Translations under genes and position numbers: made by a program
Shown here: in pieces, positions 7,940 through 16,674 of the stretch
How positions within the stretch are numbered: position 1 is the first letter of the stretch
How the letters are laid out: the number at the start of each line of letters is the position of its first letter
Source of the DNA: Actinomadura rudentiformis
GTDB taxonomy: Bacteria > Actinomycetota > Actinomycetes > Streptosporangiales > Streptosporangiaceae
Direction of reading: 5' to 3'
Length of the DNA stretch: 64,000 bases
NCBI RefSeq assembly: GCF_008923185.1
Contig: NZ_WBMT01000016.1
Span: 1-64,000 of the forward strand
The notes under the pieces: generated by a model
Database searches by the model: none
Told to the model about the DNA's origin: nothing
Seen by the model: the letters and a program-made list of their open reading frames with translations, nothing else

Positions 7940-8860
7940 CTACTCCTTCGGTGACAATGCCTGGACGACGCGGGAGGGGCTGGGCCGGCCGAGGCGCCCG
8001 GCCATCCAGCGGCTGGTCGCTACGAGCTTGGCGAGGTCGACGCCGGTGTCGATGCCGAGCCCGTGCAGCATCCACACCAGATCCTCGGTGGCGAGGTTGC
8101 CGGTGGCGCTCTCGGCGTAGGGGCAGCCGCCGATGCCGCCCGCCGATGCGTCCACCGTGGTCACACCGGCGCGCAGGGCGGCGAGGGTGTTGGAGAGGGC
8201 CTGGCCATAGGTGTCGTGGAAGTGCACGGCGAGGCGGTCGGCCCCGATGCCCGCGGCCGCGTGCGCCTCGATGAGCGCGGTGACCTGGCCGGGGGTGCCG
8301 ACGCCGATGGTGTCGCCGAGGCTGAGCTGCGAGCAGCCCATGTCCATCAGCCGGGTGGAGACGGAGACGACCTGGTCGATCGGCACGTCCCCCTCCCACG
8401 GGTCTCCGCAGACCATCGACACGTACGCGCGCACCCACAGGCCTTTGGCCAGCGCGCGTTCGACGACGGGCGCGAACATCTCCAGCGACTCGTCGATCGT
8501 CCGGTTGAGGTTGCGGCGGGCGAACGTCTCGGTCGCGCTGCCGAAGATCGCGATCTCGGTGCAGCCGTTCGCCAGCGCGCGGTCGAGCCCTCGCTCGTTC
8601 GGCACGAGCACCGGATAGCGCAGGTCCGGATCACGCGGGAGGACGTCGAGCAGCTCGGCGGCGTCGGCCAGCTGCGGGATCCACTTGGGGTGCACGAAGC
8701 TCGTCGTCTCGATCGTGCGCAGCCCGGCGTCCGCGAGCCGGACGACGAACTCGGCCTTGTCGGCCACCGGCACGATCGTGTCCTCGTTCTGCAGCCCGTC
8801 ACGCGGGCCGACCTCGTAGATCGTCACCCGTTCCGGGAGCCCGTCGAGTGGTACGCGCAT
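7940..8860 (-). CDS. Hydroxymethylglutaryl-CoA lyase
   Basis: The protein is 306 aa. It cleaves HMG-CoA to acetoacetate and acetyl-CoA, the last step of leucine breakdown. It has the DRE-TIM start EVGPRDGLQNE, TSFVHPKWIPQLAD, the metal ligands HFHDTYGQAL and the family signature GGIGGCPYAESATGN with the catalytic Cys. The length matches the family. The ATG at 8860 is 3 bp after the stop of the biotin carboxylase gene, so the two are translationally close. Confidence 0.95.
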   Translation of the reverse strand: MRVPLDGLPERVTIYEVGPRDGLQNEDTIVPVADKAEFVVRLADAGLRTIETTSFVHPKWIPQLADAAELLDVLPRDPDLRYPVLVPNERGLDRALANGCTEIAIFGSATETFARRNLNRTIDESLEMFAPVVERALAKGLWVRAYVSMVCGDPWEGDVPIDQVVSVSTRLMDMGCSQLSLGDTIGVGTPGQVTALIEAHAAAGIGADRLAVHFHDTYGQALSNTLAALRAGVTTVDASAGGIGGCPYAESATGNLATEDLVWMLHGLGIDTGVDLAKLVATSRWMAGRLGRPSPSRVVQALSPKE

Positions 8861-8863
8861 CTC

Positions 8864-10879
8864 TCAGCCCTCCCCGGCTTCGATGACGGCCAGCACGGCG
8901 TCGAGGGCGACCTGCGCGCCCGTGCGAGCGGGCAGCCTCGTCACCACCCCGGCGATCGGCGCCGTGACCGTGTGCTCCATCTTCATCGCCTCGACGACCA
9001 CCAGCGGCTGGCCCTCGCCGACCCGGTCGCCCTCGGCGACCTTGACCGCGAGCACCGTGCCGGGCATCGGGCTGCGCAGCACCCCGTCCCCGGCCACGTC
9101 CGCCGCGCCGCCGCCTTCGGCCCGTACATGCTCGGCCAGGGCCCAGACATGCCCGCCGCGCCCGAGCCACAGCGTGTCTCCCTCGCGCGCCGCCTCGAAC
9201 GAGAGCGTCCGGCCGCCATAGGTGAGGGTCAGCGTCGATGGCCCACCCGCTGTCGACGGGCCGCTCGTCAGGGACGCCCGCACCGAGAGCCTGCCGCCCA
9301 CTGTGACCTCGGCGTCGTGGGCTCGGCCCCGGACGCCGACCTCGATCGCCTCACCGCCGGCCGGAGTGATGATCCACTTCGTGGGGGCGGGGGTGCCGGG
9401 GCGCCAGCCGTCCGGGATCCCCCATGGATCGGGGTCGCCGGTCTCCAGCGCGAGCATGCGTTCCAGCGCGGCGGCCGCCAGGACCTCATCCGGCACCGTC
9501 GCCTCGCCGATCAGCTCGTCCAGCGAACGCTCGACGAGCCCGGTGTCGAGACGGCCCGCCTCGACGTCCGGATGGCGGACCAGCGCGCGCAGGAACGCCA
9601 CGTTCGTGCCGACGCCCAGGAGGGTGTACGAGGCGAGCGCGCGATCCAGTCGCCGCAGTGCCGCGGCCCGGTCCGGGCCCCAGACGATGACCTTGGCGAG
9701 CATGGGGTCGTACGAGCCGCCGACCTCGGTTCCGGTGTCCAGCCCGGAGTCGACCCGCACGTGCTCTCCGGACGGCTCCGACAGCGCCAGCACCCGGCCG
9801 CCGGTTGGCAGGAAGCCGCGCGCCGGGTCCTCGGCGTAGACGCGGGCCTCGGCCGAGTGACCCCGGAGAACGAGATCCTCCTGGACGAGCGGCAGCGGTT
9901 CGCCGGAGGCCACCCGCAGCTGGAGCTCGACGAGGTCCAGGCCGGTGACCAGCTCGGTGACCGGGTGCTCGACCTGGAGGCGGGTGTTCATCTCCATGAA
10001 GAAGTACTCGCCCGGGCGGTCGGCGGAGACGATGTACTCCACCGTCCCGGCGCCCACGTAGCCGACGGCCTTGGCCGCGGCGACCGCGCTCGCGCCCATG
10101 CGCTGCCGCGTCGCCTCGTCCAACAGCGGCGACGGCGCCTCTTCGATGATCTTCTGGTGGCGGCGCTGGAGGCTGCACTCGCGCTCGCCCAGATGGACGG
10201 CGTGGCCGTGGGCGTCGGCGAAGACCTGGATCTCGATGTGCCGCGGGTTGGTGACGAAGCGTTCGACCAGCAGGGTGTCGTCCCCGAAGGACGCCCGCGC
10301 CTCGCGCCGCGCCGACGCGATCGCTTCGGGGAGATCCGCCGCGTCGCGGACGAGGCGCATGCCCTTGCCGCCACCGCCCGCCGACGGCTTGAGCAGCACC
10401 GGCAGGCCGACGTCGAGTGCGGCGGCGGCCAGCTCGTCATCCGAGAGGCCCGCCTCGTCGCGACCCGGCACGACCGGCACGCCCGCCGCCGCGACGGTCT
10501 GCTTGGCGCGGATCTTGTCGCCCATGGCCTCGATCGCCGCCGCGGGCGGGCCGATGAAGACGATCCCGGCGCCGGCGCACGCGCGGGCGAACGCGGTGTT
10601 CTCGGCCAGGAACCCGTAGCCCGGGTGCACGGCCTCGGCGCCCGATGCGCGCGCCGCCGCGATCACCGCGTCGATGTCGAGGTACGAGGGGATCCTCAGC
10701 GCCTCGTCCGCCTCGCGTACATGGCGGGCACCCGCGTCGGCGTCGGTGAAGACCGCCACCGAGCCGATGCCGAGCGCACGCAGGGTGCGGAACACCCGGA
10801 TCGCGATCTCGCCGCGGTTGGCGACCAGGACTCTCTCGAACAGTGTTTCTCTCTCGAACACTGCGTCTTTCTCAGACAT
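8864..10879 (-). CDS. Methylcrotonyl-CoA carboxylase alpha subunit (biotin carboxylase + BCCP)
   Basis: The protein is 671 aa. The biotin carboxylase domain (1-450) has LVANRGEIAIRVFRTL, the ATP-grasp loop SAGGGGKGM, HIEIQVFAD, FMEMNTRLQVEHPVTE and GSYDPMLAKVI. The C-terminal biotinyl domain has EAMKMEH with the biotin lysine. It carboxylates biotin for the partner subunit encoded just upstream. The ATG at 10879 lies 8 bp after the upstream stop; the frame is open far beyond, but that part is a shadow of the carboxyltransferase gene. An 18-bp-period repeat (TGTTCGAGAGAG twice) encodes VFERETLFERVL at the start, so the N-terminus may have grown by duplication from an older start near FERVLVANR. 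Confidence 0.93.
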   Translation of the reverse strand: MSEKDAVFERETLFERVLVANRGEIAIRVFRTLRALGIGSVAVFTDADAGARHVREADEALRIPSYLDIDAVIAAARASGAEAVHPGYGFLAENTAFARACAGAGIVFIGPPAAAIEAMGDKIRAKQTVAAAGVPVVPGRDEAGLSDDELAAAALDVGLPVLLKPSAGGGGKGMRLVRDAADLPEAIASARREARASFGDDTLLVERFVTNPRHIEIQVFADAHGHAVHLGERECSLQRRHQKIIEEAPSPLLDEATRQRMGASAVAAAKAVGYVGAGTVEYIVSADRPGEYFFMEMNTRLQVEHPVTELVTGLDLVELQLRVASGEPLPLVQEDLVLRGHSAEARVYAEDPARGFLPTGGRVLALSEPSGEHVRVDSGLDTGTEVGGSYDPMLAKVIVWGPDRAAALRRLDRALASYTLLGVGTNVAFLRALVRHPDVEAGRLDTGLVERSLDELIGEATVPDEVLAAAALERMLALETGDPDPWGIPDGWRPGTPAPTKWIITPAGGEAIEVGVRGRAHDAEVTVGGRLSVRASLTSGPSTAGGPSTLTLTYGGRTLSFEAAREGDTLWLGRGGHVWALAEHVRAEGGGAADVAGDGVLRSPMPGTVLAVKVAEGDRVGEGQPLVVVEAMKMEHTVTAPIAGVVTRLPARTGAQVALDAVLAVIEAGEG

Positions 10880-10887
10880 CCAGGCCC

Positions 10888-12504
10888 TCACATCCGGAAG
10901 ACGCCGTAGCCGACCGGCTCCAGCGGTGCGTTCGCGGCCACTGACAGTCCCAGGCCCAGCACCCGCCGGGTGTCGGCCGGGTCGATCACGCCGTCGTCCC
11001 AGAGCCGGGCCGTGGAGTAGTACGGGTTGCCCTGGTGTTCGTACTGCTCGCGGATCGGCGTCTTGAACTCCTCCTCGGCCTCCGCGGGCCAGTCCTCTCC
11101 GCGCGCCTCCAGCTGGTCGCGCCGCACGGTCGCCAGCACGCTGGCCGCCTGCTCGCCGCCCATGACCGAGATGCGCGCGTTCGGCCACATCCACAGGAAG
11201 CGCGGCGAGTACGCCCGGCCGCACATCGCGTAGTTGCCGGCGCCGAACGAGCCGCCGATCACGACCGTGAACTTCGGGACCCGGGCGCACGAGACGGCCG
11301 TGACCATCTTGGCGCCGTGCTTGGCGATGCCGCCCGCCTCGTACTCGCGGCCGACCATGAAGCCCGTGATGTTCTGAAGGAAGACCAGCGGGACGCTGCG
11401 ACGGTCGCACAGCTCGATGAAGTGCGCGCCCTTCTGCGCCGACTCGCCGAACAGGATGCCGTTGTTGGCGATGATCCCGACGGGGTGGCCGTGGATGCGG
11501 GCGAATCCGGTGACCAGCGTCGCGCCGTACTCCTTCTTGAACTCCTGGAACCGGCTGCCGTCGACGATCCGGGCGATCACCTCGCGGACGTCGTAGGGCG
11601 TGCGCGGATCCGGCGGCACCACGCCGTAGAGCTCGCCCGGGTCGACCGCGGGCTCCTCCGAGGGCGCCGTCTCCCAGGGACGCGGCTCGCGCGGGCCCAG
11701 CGTGCCGACGATGTCGCGGACGATCCGCAGCGCGTGAGCGTCGTCCTCCGCCAGGTGGTCGGTGACGCCGGAGGTCCGGGAGTGCAGCTCGCCGCCGCCG
11801 AGCTCCTCGGCGGTGACGACCTCGCCCGTGGCGGCCTTCACCAGCGGTGGGCCGCCCAGGAAGATCGTGCCCTGGCCCCGGACGATCACGGCCTCGTCGC
11901 TCATCGCCGGGACGTACGCGCCGCCCGCCGTGCACGACCCGAGGACCGCCGCGATCTGCGGGATGCCACGGCCCGACATCGTCGCCTGGTTGTAGAAGAT
12001 CCGGCCGAAATGCTCCCGGTCGGGGAAGACCTCGTCCTGCCGGGGCAGGAACGCGCCGCCCGAGTCGACGAGGTAGACGCACGGCAGCCGGTTGTGCAGC
12101 GCGACCTCCTGGGCGCGCAGATGCTTCTTGACCGTGATCGGGTAGTACGTGCCGCCCTTGACCGTGGCGTCGTTCGCGACGATCACGCACTCGCGCCCGG
12201 CGACCCGGCCGACGCCGGTGATGATCCCGGCGCCCGGGGCCTCGTCGTCGTACATGGCGTGCGCGGCCAGCGGCGACAGCTCCAGGAAGGGCGAACCCGG
12301 GTCGAGCAGCGTGTCCACCCGGTCGCGGGGGAGCAGCTTGCCGCGTGCGACGTGCCGTTCGCGCGCCCGCTCCGGCCCGCCGCGCCCGGCGCGGTCGAGG
12401 TGCTCGCGGAGGCCGGCGACCAGCTCCGCGTTGTGCGCCGCGTTCTGCTTGAACGCCTCGCTCGCGGGGTCGGCGCGCGTGCCGAGCTCAGGTCCGGTCA
12501 TCAC
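10888..12504 (-). CDS. Methylcrotonyl-CoA carboxylase beta subunit (carboxyltransferase)
   Basis: The protein is 538 aa from GTG 12504, or 537 from the next ATG. It belongs to the acyl-CoA carboxyltransferase family: YLVDSGGAFLPRQ, GSCTAGGAYVPAMSDE, IFLGGPPLVKAATGE, GIIANNGILFGESAQKG and GGSFGAGNYAMCGRAYSPRF. FNQATMSG-type loops and SGGAFLP are typical of methylcrotonyl-CoA rather than propionyl-CoA enzymes. It transfers carboxyl from biotin to 3-methylcrotonyl-CoA. It is the first gene of the four-gene operon, opposite a TetR regulator across a 115-bp promoter region. Confidence 0.93.
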   Translation of the reverse strand: MMTGPELGTRADPASEAFKQNAAHNAELVAGLREHLDRAGRGGPERARERHVARGKLLPRDRVDTLLDPGSPFLELSPLAAHAMYDDEAPGAGIITGVGRVAGRECVIVANDATVKGGTYYPITVKKHLRAQEVALHNRLPCVYLVDSGGAFLPRQDEVFPDREHFGRIFYNQATMSGRGIPQIAAVLGSCTAGGAYVPAMSDEAVIVRGQGTIFLGGPPLVKAATGEVVTAEELGGGELHSRTSGVTDHLAEDDAHALRIVRDIVGTLGPREPRPWETAPSEEPAVDPGELYGVVPPDPRTPYDVREVIARIVDGSRFQEFKKEYGATLVTGFARIHGHPVGIIANNGILFGESAQKGAHFIELCDRRSVPLVFLQNITGFMVGREYEAGGIAKHGAKMVTAVSCARVPKFTVVIGGSFGAGNYAMCGRAYSPRFLWMWPNARISVMGGEQAASVLATVRRDQLEARGEDWPAEAEEEFKTPIREQYEHQGNPYYSTARLWDDGVIDPADTRRVLGLGLSVAANAPLEPVGYGVFRM

Positions 12505-12518
12505 CCGTCCTCATTGAC

Positions 12519-12559
12519 TGGCCGTACTGTCTGGTCCGTACTGTGTGGTCCGTACAGTT
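12519..12559. repeat. Three tandem 13-14 bp repeats in the liu-type operon promoter
   Basis: Three near-identical copies of TGGTCCGTACTGTG lie head to tail at 12519-12531 (13 bp), 12532-12545 and 12546-12559, directly upstream of the carboxyltransferase gene. They abut the TetR-type palindromes. They could be activator sites or a recent slippage product. Confidence 0.6.
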
Positions 12560-12602
12560 AATGAACGTTAACAAGGACGATGTTAATCGTCATTAACATC
12601 GT
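12557..12602. promoter_or_regulatory. Tandem palindromic operators for the adjacent TetR regulator
   Basis: Two 16-bp palindromes: GTTAAT-GAAC-GTTAAC at 12557-12572 (one mismatch) and GTTAAT-CGTC-ATTAAC at 12582-12597. The second extends to perfect 10-bp arms (12577-12586 and 12593-12602) around 6 nt. They sit 25 bp apart between divergent genes and 18 bp before the TetR start codon, the expected place for an operator repressing both directions. Confidence 0.65.
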
Positions 12603-12619
12603 CAGTCTAGACTTCCATC

Positions 12620-13204
12620 ATGACCTCTCCCGCAGGGCGGACGACACCCGAGGCGCCCACGCGCCGGGCGGAGATCCTCGCCGCCGCCGCCGAGCTGTTC
12701 GCACGGCGCGGCTTCCACGGCGCCTCGATCGGCGACGTCGGACGTGCCGTCGGGCTGACGGGCCCGGCCCTCTACCGCCATTTCAGCGGCAAGGAGGCCG
12801 TGCTCGCCGAGATGTTGCTCGACATCAGCCAGCGCCTGCACGCCGAGGGCCTCCGCAGGGCCGCCGAGCCGGAGCCCGATCGCGCGCTCGACGCCCTCCT
12901 GCACTGGCACATCGCCTTCGCCCTGGACAATCCGGCCTTGATCACCGTGCACGAGCGCGAGCTCGACAACGTCCCCGAGGCGCAGCGCCACGAGATCCGC
13001 CGGCTCCAGCGCGCCTACGTCGAGGAATGGGTCCGCGTCCTGCGCCGCCTGCGCCCGGGCCTGCCCGAAGACCGCACCCGCGCCGCCGTCCACGCCTGCT
13101 TCGGCCTCCTCAACTCCACCCCCTACAGTGCCGCCGCCCTCGACCGCGACTCCATGGCGGTCCTGCTCCACACCATGGCCCGTTCAGCCCTGACCACAGC
13201 CTGA
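12620..13204 (+). CDS. TetR-family regulator of the leucine-catabolism operon
   Basis: The protein is 194 aa. The N-terminal HTH is typical: ILAAAAELFARRGFHGASIG, then AVGLTGPALYRHFSGKEAVLAEML. The ligand domain (about 70-190) is of the type seen in acyl-CoA-responsive regulators (LIERE-like ITVHERELDNVP; RLRPGLPEDRTRAAVHACFG). It is divergent from the MCC operon with two palindromes between them, so it most likely represses that operon and itself, relieved by an acyl-CoA intermediate. The regulator-target pairing is inferred from position. Confidence 0.88.
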   Translation: MTSPAGRTTPEAPTRRAEILAAAAELFARRGFHGASIGDVGRAVGLTGPALYRHFSGKEAVLAEMLLDISQRLHAEGLRRAAEPEPDRALDALLHWHIAFALDNPALITVHERELDNVPEAQRHEIRRLQRAYVEEWVRVLRRLRPGLPEDRTRAAVHACFGLLNSTPYSAAALDRDSMAVLLHTMARSALTTA

Positions 13205-13249
13205 AGACAGAACCAACCATGTCGGCGGCGGGGCCTACGATCTCTGGGC

Positions 13250-13933
13250 ATGAGCTTCGACCTGGCTGTCTGGTATGAGGACGCACCCATCACGGCGAGT
13301 GCGGGCCTCGAGAAATACCGTGTGTTCTGCGACGGGTACCTCGATGATGGGCAGAATGGGCGCATCGTGGCGTTCCTGGCGGACCTGGCGTCGCGGTTTC
13401 CGGGGCTGAAGGACGATCCCGAGGACTCGCCCTGGAGCGTCGAGCCATGGGTCGGGCATGACCACGTTCTGCTGAACATCCGGTATCCGCGGGCCGGCGA
13501 GGTCGAGGGCGTCGTGAGGGAACTGGCCGCAGAGCATGAGCTGGTCCTTTTCAACCCCCAGGTGGCGACGGTCCGGAATCCGCCGAGGCTGACGTCCTTG
13601 CCGGGCCCGACGCTGACCATGTGCGACGGGTCCGTGCTCAAGCAGCCCGGCGGTGAGGCCCTGACGGCGGCGCTCCGGACGTTGTCGGACCGCAACTGGT
13701 TCGCCATCTTGGAGATCAAGGACCAGACGTACGTCCAGGTGGGTCTGGGCCCGAACGCGGGACTGGGCGGGGCGAGCGGCGTGTACTCCCTGGAGCATCG
13801 GGACGGCTCCCCGGAACGGCACCGCCGCCACCTGGCCACCGATCTGGACGACGTGATCGCGGCGTTCGTGGGTCTCGCCGCGGACGAGCCGGGCTGGGCC
13901 GATCGGCTGACCTGGGAGCCGGTCGTCTTCTGA
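13250..13933 (+). CDS. Hypothetical protein (MSFDLAVWYED family)
   Basis: The protein is 227 aa, ATG at 13250, no signal peptide or membrane segment. The opening MSFDLAVWYEDAPITASAGL and acidic, Trp-rich body (PWSVEPWVGHDHVLLNIRY) look like a small soluble immunity-type alpha/beta protein common in actinomycetes, but I cannot name a domain. It is followed, in the same orientation after 66 bp, by an LRR protein; the two may be co-transcribed. Confidence 0.6.
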   Translation: MSFDLAVWYEDAPITASAGLEKYRVFCDGYLDDGQNGRIVAFLADLASRFPGLKDDPEDSPWSVEPWVGHDHVLLNIRYPRAGEVEGVVRELAAEHELVLFNPQVATVRNPPRLTSLPGPTLTMCDGSVLKQPGGEALTAALRTLSDRNWFAILEIKDQTYVQVGLGPNAGLGGASGVYSLEHRDGSPERHRRHLATDLDDVIAAFVGLAADEPGWADRLTWEPVVF

Positions 13934-13999
13934 CACCGACGGCAGACGGCGCCCAAGCAATGATCCGTTGACGTGTACGCCTTGACCCCTGGAGCGCTC

Positions 14000-15130
14000 A
14001 TGACCCCCGAGATCATCCTCAGCCTGTTCCCCCGGAACCAGATCATCGAGTTCGGTGGACTGCCGGTGCTGGACGTGGTGCCTTCACGGGCCAGCTGGGA
14101 AATGCGGGAACGCGCCGCGGCCGAGTTGGAACGCCTGGGCGAGCCGGTCCCTCCCCACCTGGAGCCCGACGAGGACGACGACGCGGCGCGGCTGGCGGCG
14201 GCGCTCGACGATCCGGGGTCAGTGGCCTGGTGGTTGCCGCTGGTGGCCTGGGAGGACGGCGGTTTCCGCTACGCCGACGAGTACCTGGCCGGGCTCGTCG
14301 AGCAGGTGGGCGGCGAGGCGTTCACGACGCTGGTGATCGGCGGCACCTTCGACCACGGCCGCGTCGAGGGCGATGCCGAGGAGCCGATCACCGCGCCTCG
14401 CCCCGGGGTCTACCTGACCCCGCCCGGAGGGGACCGGTATGTGGACGACGACGCCACGGTGCTGTCCCATGCCGTCCACGCACTGGCGCGGCGGGCCGTG
14501 GACCTTCAGAATCTGCGCGCGCTGTTCATCGGGGAGATCGACGACGACCAGCTCTTCAGCGGGGCCGAGCTCGACGTGGCGGCCCTGCTGGAGGCTTTTC
14601 CGCGGCTCGAAGAGCTCGCCTTGTGCGCCCAGCTCGGGATGCGGTTCCGCGCCTCCGGCCACACCGGGCTGCGCCGCCTGGCGCTCCATGGCGTCATGGT
14701 GGCGGATGAGATCGAGAACGTCGCCGCCTGTCGGCTGCCAGCCCTGGAGCACCTGGAGTTGTGGTCGACGGAGGACTTCGGCGACGCACAGGACCCGGGC
14801 GAGCGGGCGGCCCTCGGCGAGCTCTTTGCGAGCGGGACGCTGCCGCGCCTGCGGCATCTCGGGCTGCGCGAGTTCACGTTCATCGACGACATGGTTGAGC
14901 AGCTGGCAGCGTCGCCGCTGCTGCCCCGGCTGGACTCGCTCGACCTGTCGCACAGCCTCCTCACCGACAAGGGAGCGCAGGCGCTGATGAACGCCGACGG
15001 CTTCCGAGGCCTCAGCCGGCTGAGGCTTCGCCGCCACTGCATGTACGCGGAGATGACCGAGACGGTCCGCCGGGCCTTCGCCGGGGCGGGCGTGGACGTC
15101 GATGTCAGCGACGGCAGGCGCGCGGGCTGA
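14000..15130 (+). CDS. Leucine-rich-repeat protein (STM4015-like)
   Basis: The protein is 376 aa from the ATG at 14000, chosen because GGAG lies 5 nt upstream; a GTG nine codons earlier is possible. Residues about 185-350 are imperfect LRRs: LRALFIGEID, FPRLEELALC, GLRRLALHGV, LEHLELWSTE, LRHLGLREFTF, LDSLDLSHSLLTDKGAQALM and LSRLRLRRHCM. The N-terminal half carries GGTFDHGRVEG. It resembles the STM4015 group of LRR proteins of unknown role. It is cytoplasmic by sequence. Confidence 0.72.
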   Translation: MTPEIILSLFPRNQIIEFGGLPVLDVVPSRASWEMRERAAAELERLGEPVPPHLEPDEDDDAARLAAALDDPGSVAWWLPLVAWEDGGFRYADEYLAGLVEQVGGEAFTTLVIGGTFDHGRVEGDAEEPITAPRPGVYLTPPGGDRYVDDDATVLSHAVHALARRAVDLQNLRALFIGEIDDDQLFSGAELDVAALLEAFPRLEELALCAQLGMRFRASGHTGLRRLALHGVMVADEIENVAACRLPALEHLELWSTEDFGDAQDPGERAALGELFASGTLPRLRHLGLREFTFIDDMVEQLAASPLLPRLDSLDLSHSLLTDKGAQALMNADGFRGLSRLRLRRHCMYAEMTETVRRAFAGAGVDVDVSDGRRAG

Positions 15131-15183
15131 CGTCCCGGGATGCGGTCGGGCGTCTGATCAAGAGCGATCCGATCCGGGGGCGG

Positions 15184-16674
15184 TCAGCAGGTGGCGGTCT
15201 TGCCGTCCAGGGAGGCGTTGACGGCTTCGGCGAACGCGTCGGACGGCACGTCGGCGCCGGTGAGGATCTTGCGGGCGCAGTTGCGGAAGGTCGTGGAGAA
15301 GGTGGCGTAGTGCTCGGTCACCGGGCGCGGGCGGGCGCGTTCCAGGGCGGCCACGACGGCTCGCGCGAGTTCGGTGAGCCGCTCGTGGGTCACGCTGTCG
15401 GGCTCGCCTCCGGCGTTGTCGCGGTTCGACGCCTGCCGTTCCGAGCAGGTGGCGATCGACCGCACCGCGTCCTGCCGCAGCACGCCGGGGGAGAGGCCGA
15501 ACGCGGAGAACCGGGTCGGCGCGAAGCCGCCGCAGGCGAAGATCTGCTTCTGGCTCTCCGTGCCGGTGAGGTACTGGATCAGCGCGAGCGCGTCCTTGCC
15601 GTGCCGTGAGCGCGCCGAGATCGCCAGGCTCTGGCCGCCGAGCACGGTGTGGCCGGGCGGTGCGGTCACACCGAATCGCAGGTTCCCGCCGTCGCGCAGC
15701 CGGGGGTCGTTGGCGAAGTGGCGGTAGGCGTAGGGCCAGTGGCGCAGCAGCGCGTCGTCGCCGCCGTCGGTGAACGCGTCGATGCTCTCCTGCTCCTTGA
15801 ACCCGCGCATGAACGAGGTCCAGAGCGGTTTGCCCGGCCGCATCCGCTGGGCCACGGCCTTCAGCGCCGGATGGACGCGGTCCGCCAGTTCGGAGCGGGT
15901 GGGGCGGCGGGTCCCGGTGAGGACGTCGGCGGCGCCGTGATTCCAGGCGAACTCCAGCGCGTTGACCGTCAGTCCCTCGTAGTCGCCGAGCTGGGCGGTG
16001 TGGTACTCGCTCGGCCAGTCCCGCGGCTGCGCCGGCACCTTGGCCTTGTCCCGGTGGTAGAGGAGCCCGACATCGAGGTTGAACGGCACCGCATACTGGC
16101 GGCCCGCGTACGCACCCATGGCGAGCGCGGCCGGGAAGAAGTCCTGGGAGCCTGCCAGCGCGCTCTTGTCGAGCGGCTTGAGATGGCCGTCACGGGCGAA
16201 CTCCGCCGTCCACTGCGCGTCCATGATCAGCACGTCGTAGGCGCAGGTGCCGGTCTCCTGCGCGGCCTTGAGCTGGCTGTACTGCAGGTCGGCGGACGGC
16301 GACACCTCGACGAGCCGGGCCCGCGGCCGCGTTCCCCTGCCGCCCTCGTTCCAGCTCTCCACCAGGGCGCGGCGCTGGTTGCCGAGGCTGACGTCGGAGC
16401 CGCCGGCGATGGTGAGCTGGTCGCCGCAGGCATCGGGCAGCGCGTCGTAGGAAGGTGGGAGCACGACCGCGAGCACGACGATCAGCGCTCCCACCACGAC
16501 GCACACGACGGCCGCGATCCAGTGCTCCCGTGTGCGTTCGCGGATGCTCCTGCGTCCCGCGTTGTCCGTCTGTCCCGCGCTGTCCGTCTGACCCGCGCTG
16601 TCCGTCTGTCCCGCGCTGTCCGTCTGTCCCGCGCTGTCCGTCTGTCCCGCGCTGTTCGTCGCCATCGCCGTCAC
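15184..16674 (-). CDS. Membrane-anchored extracellular solute-binding-like protein with SAGQTD repeats
   Basis: The protein is 496 aa from the GTG at 16674, whose GTGA overlaps the stop of the upstream VWA gene. After VTAMATN come five perfect SAGQTD repeats, a basic stretch, one membrane helix (IAAVVCVVVGALIVVLAVVL) and then an extracellular domain like family-1 binding proteins (CGDQLTIAGGSDVSLGNQRR, YDVLIMDAQWTAEFARDGHL, YAVPFNLDVGLLYHRD, LIQYLTGTESQKQI). No ABC permease is nearby, so it may be a sensor or part of a complex with the VWA protein rather than a transporter component. Confidence 0.8.
   Translation of the reverse strand: MTAMATNSAGQTDSAGQTDSAGQTDSAGQTDSAGQTDNAGRRSIRERTREHWIAAVVCVVVGALIVVLAVVLPPSYDALPDACGDQLTIAGGSDVSLGNQRRALVESWNEGGRGTRPRARLVEVSPSADLQYSQLKAAQETGTCAYDVLIMDAQWTAEFARDGHLKPLDKSALAGSQDFFPAALAMGAYAGRQYAVPFNLDVGLLYHRDKAKVPAQPRDWPSEYHTAQLGDYEGLTVNALEFAWNHGAADVLTGTRRPTRSELADRVHPALKAVAQRMRPGKPLWTSFMRGFKEQESIDAFTDGGDDALLRHWPYAYRHFANDPRLRDGGNLRFGVTAPPGHTVLGGQSLAISARSRHGKDALALIQYLTGTESQKQIFACGGFAPTRFSAFGLSPGVLRQDAVRSIATCSERQASNRDNAGGEPDSVTHERLTELARAVVAALERARPRPVTEHYATFSTTFRNCARKILTGADVPSDAFAEAVNASLDGKTATC
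16564..16653. repeat. 18-bp minisatellite, five copies, coding SAGQTD
   Basis: Five tandem 18-bp units (coding-strand unit about AGCGCGGGACAGACGGAC) with a single base change (a/t) in one copy. The period is in frame, so copy-number change lengthens or shortens the cytoplasmic N-terminal tail of the binding-protein-like gene without breaking it. Confidence 0.9.

Noticed and set aside
8063..10909. 948-codon open frame opposite the MCC alpha and HMG-CoA lyase genes
   Set aside because: Antisense shadow with low-complexity translation; the minus strand encodes two well-conserved enzymes across the same bases.
10880..12190. Upstream extension of the MCC alpha frame to 1108 codons
   Set aside because: The extra 437 codons lie within the carboxyltransferase gene in another frame and have no homology; the ATG at 10879 fits the family start.
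16564..16653. Possible CRISPR-like array
   Set aside because: The 18-bp units are directly adjacent with no spacers and code SAGQTD in frame, so this is a minisatellite.
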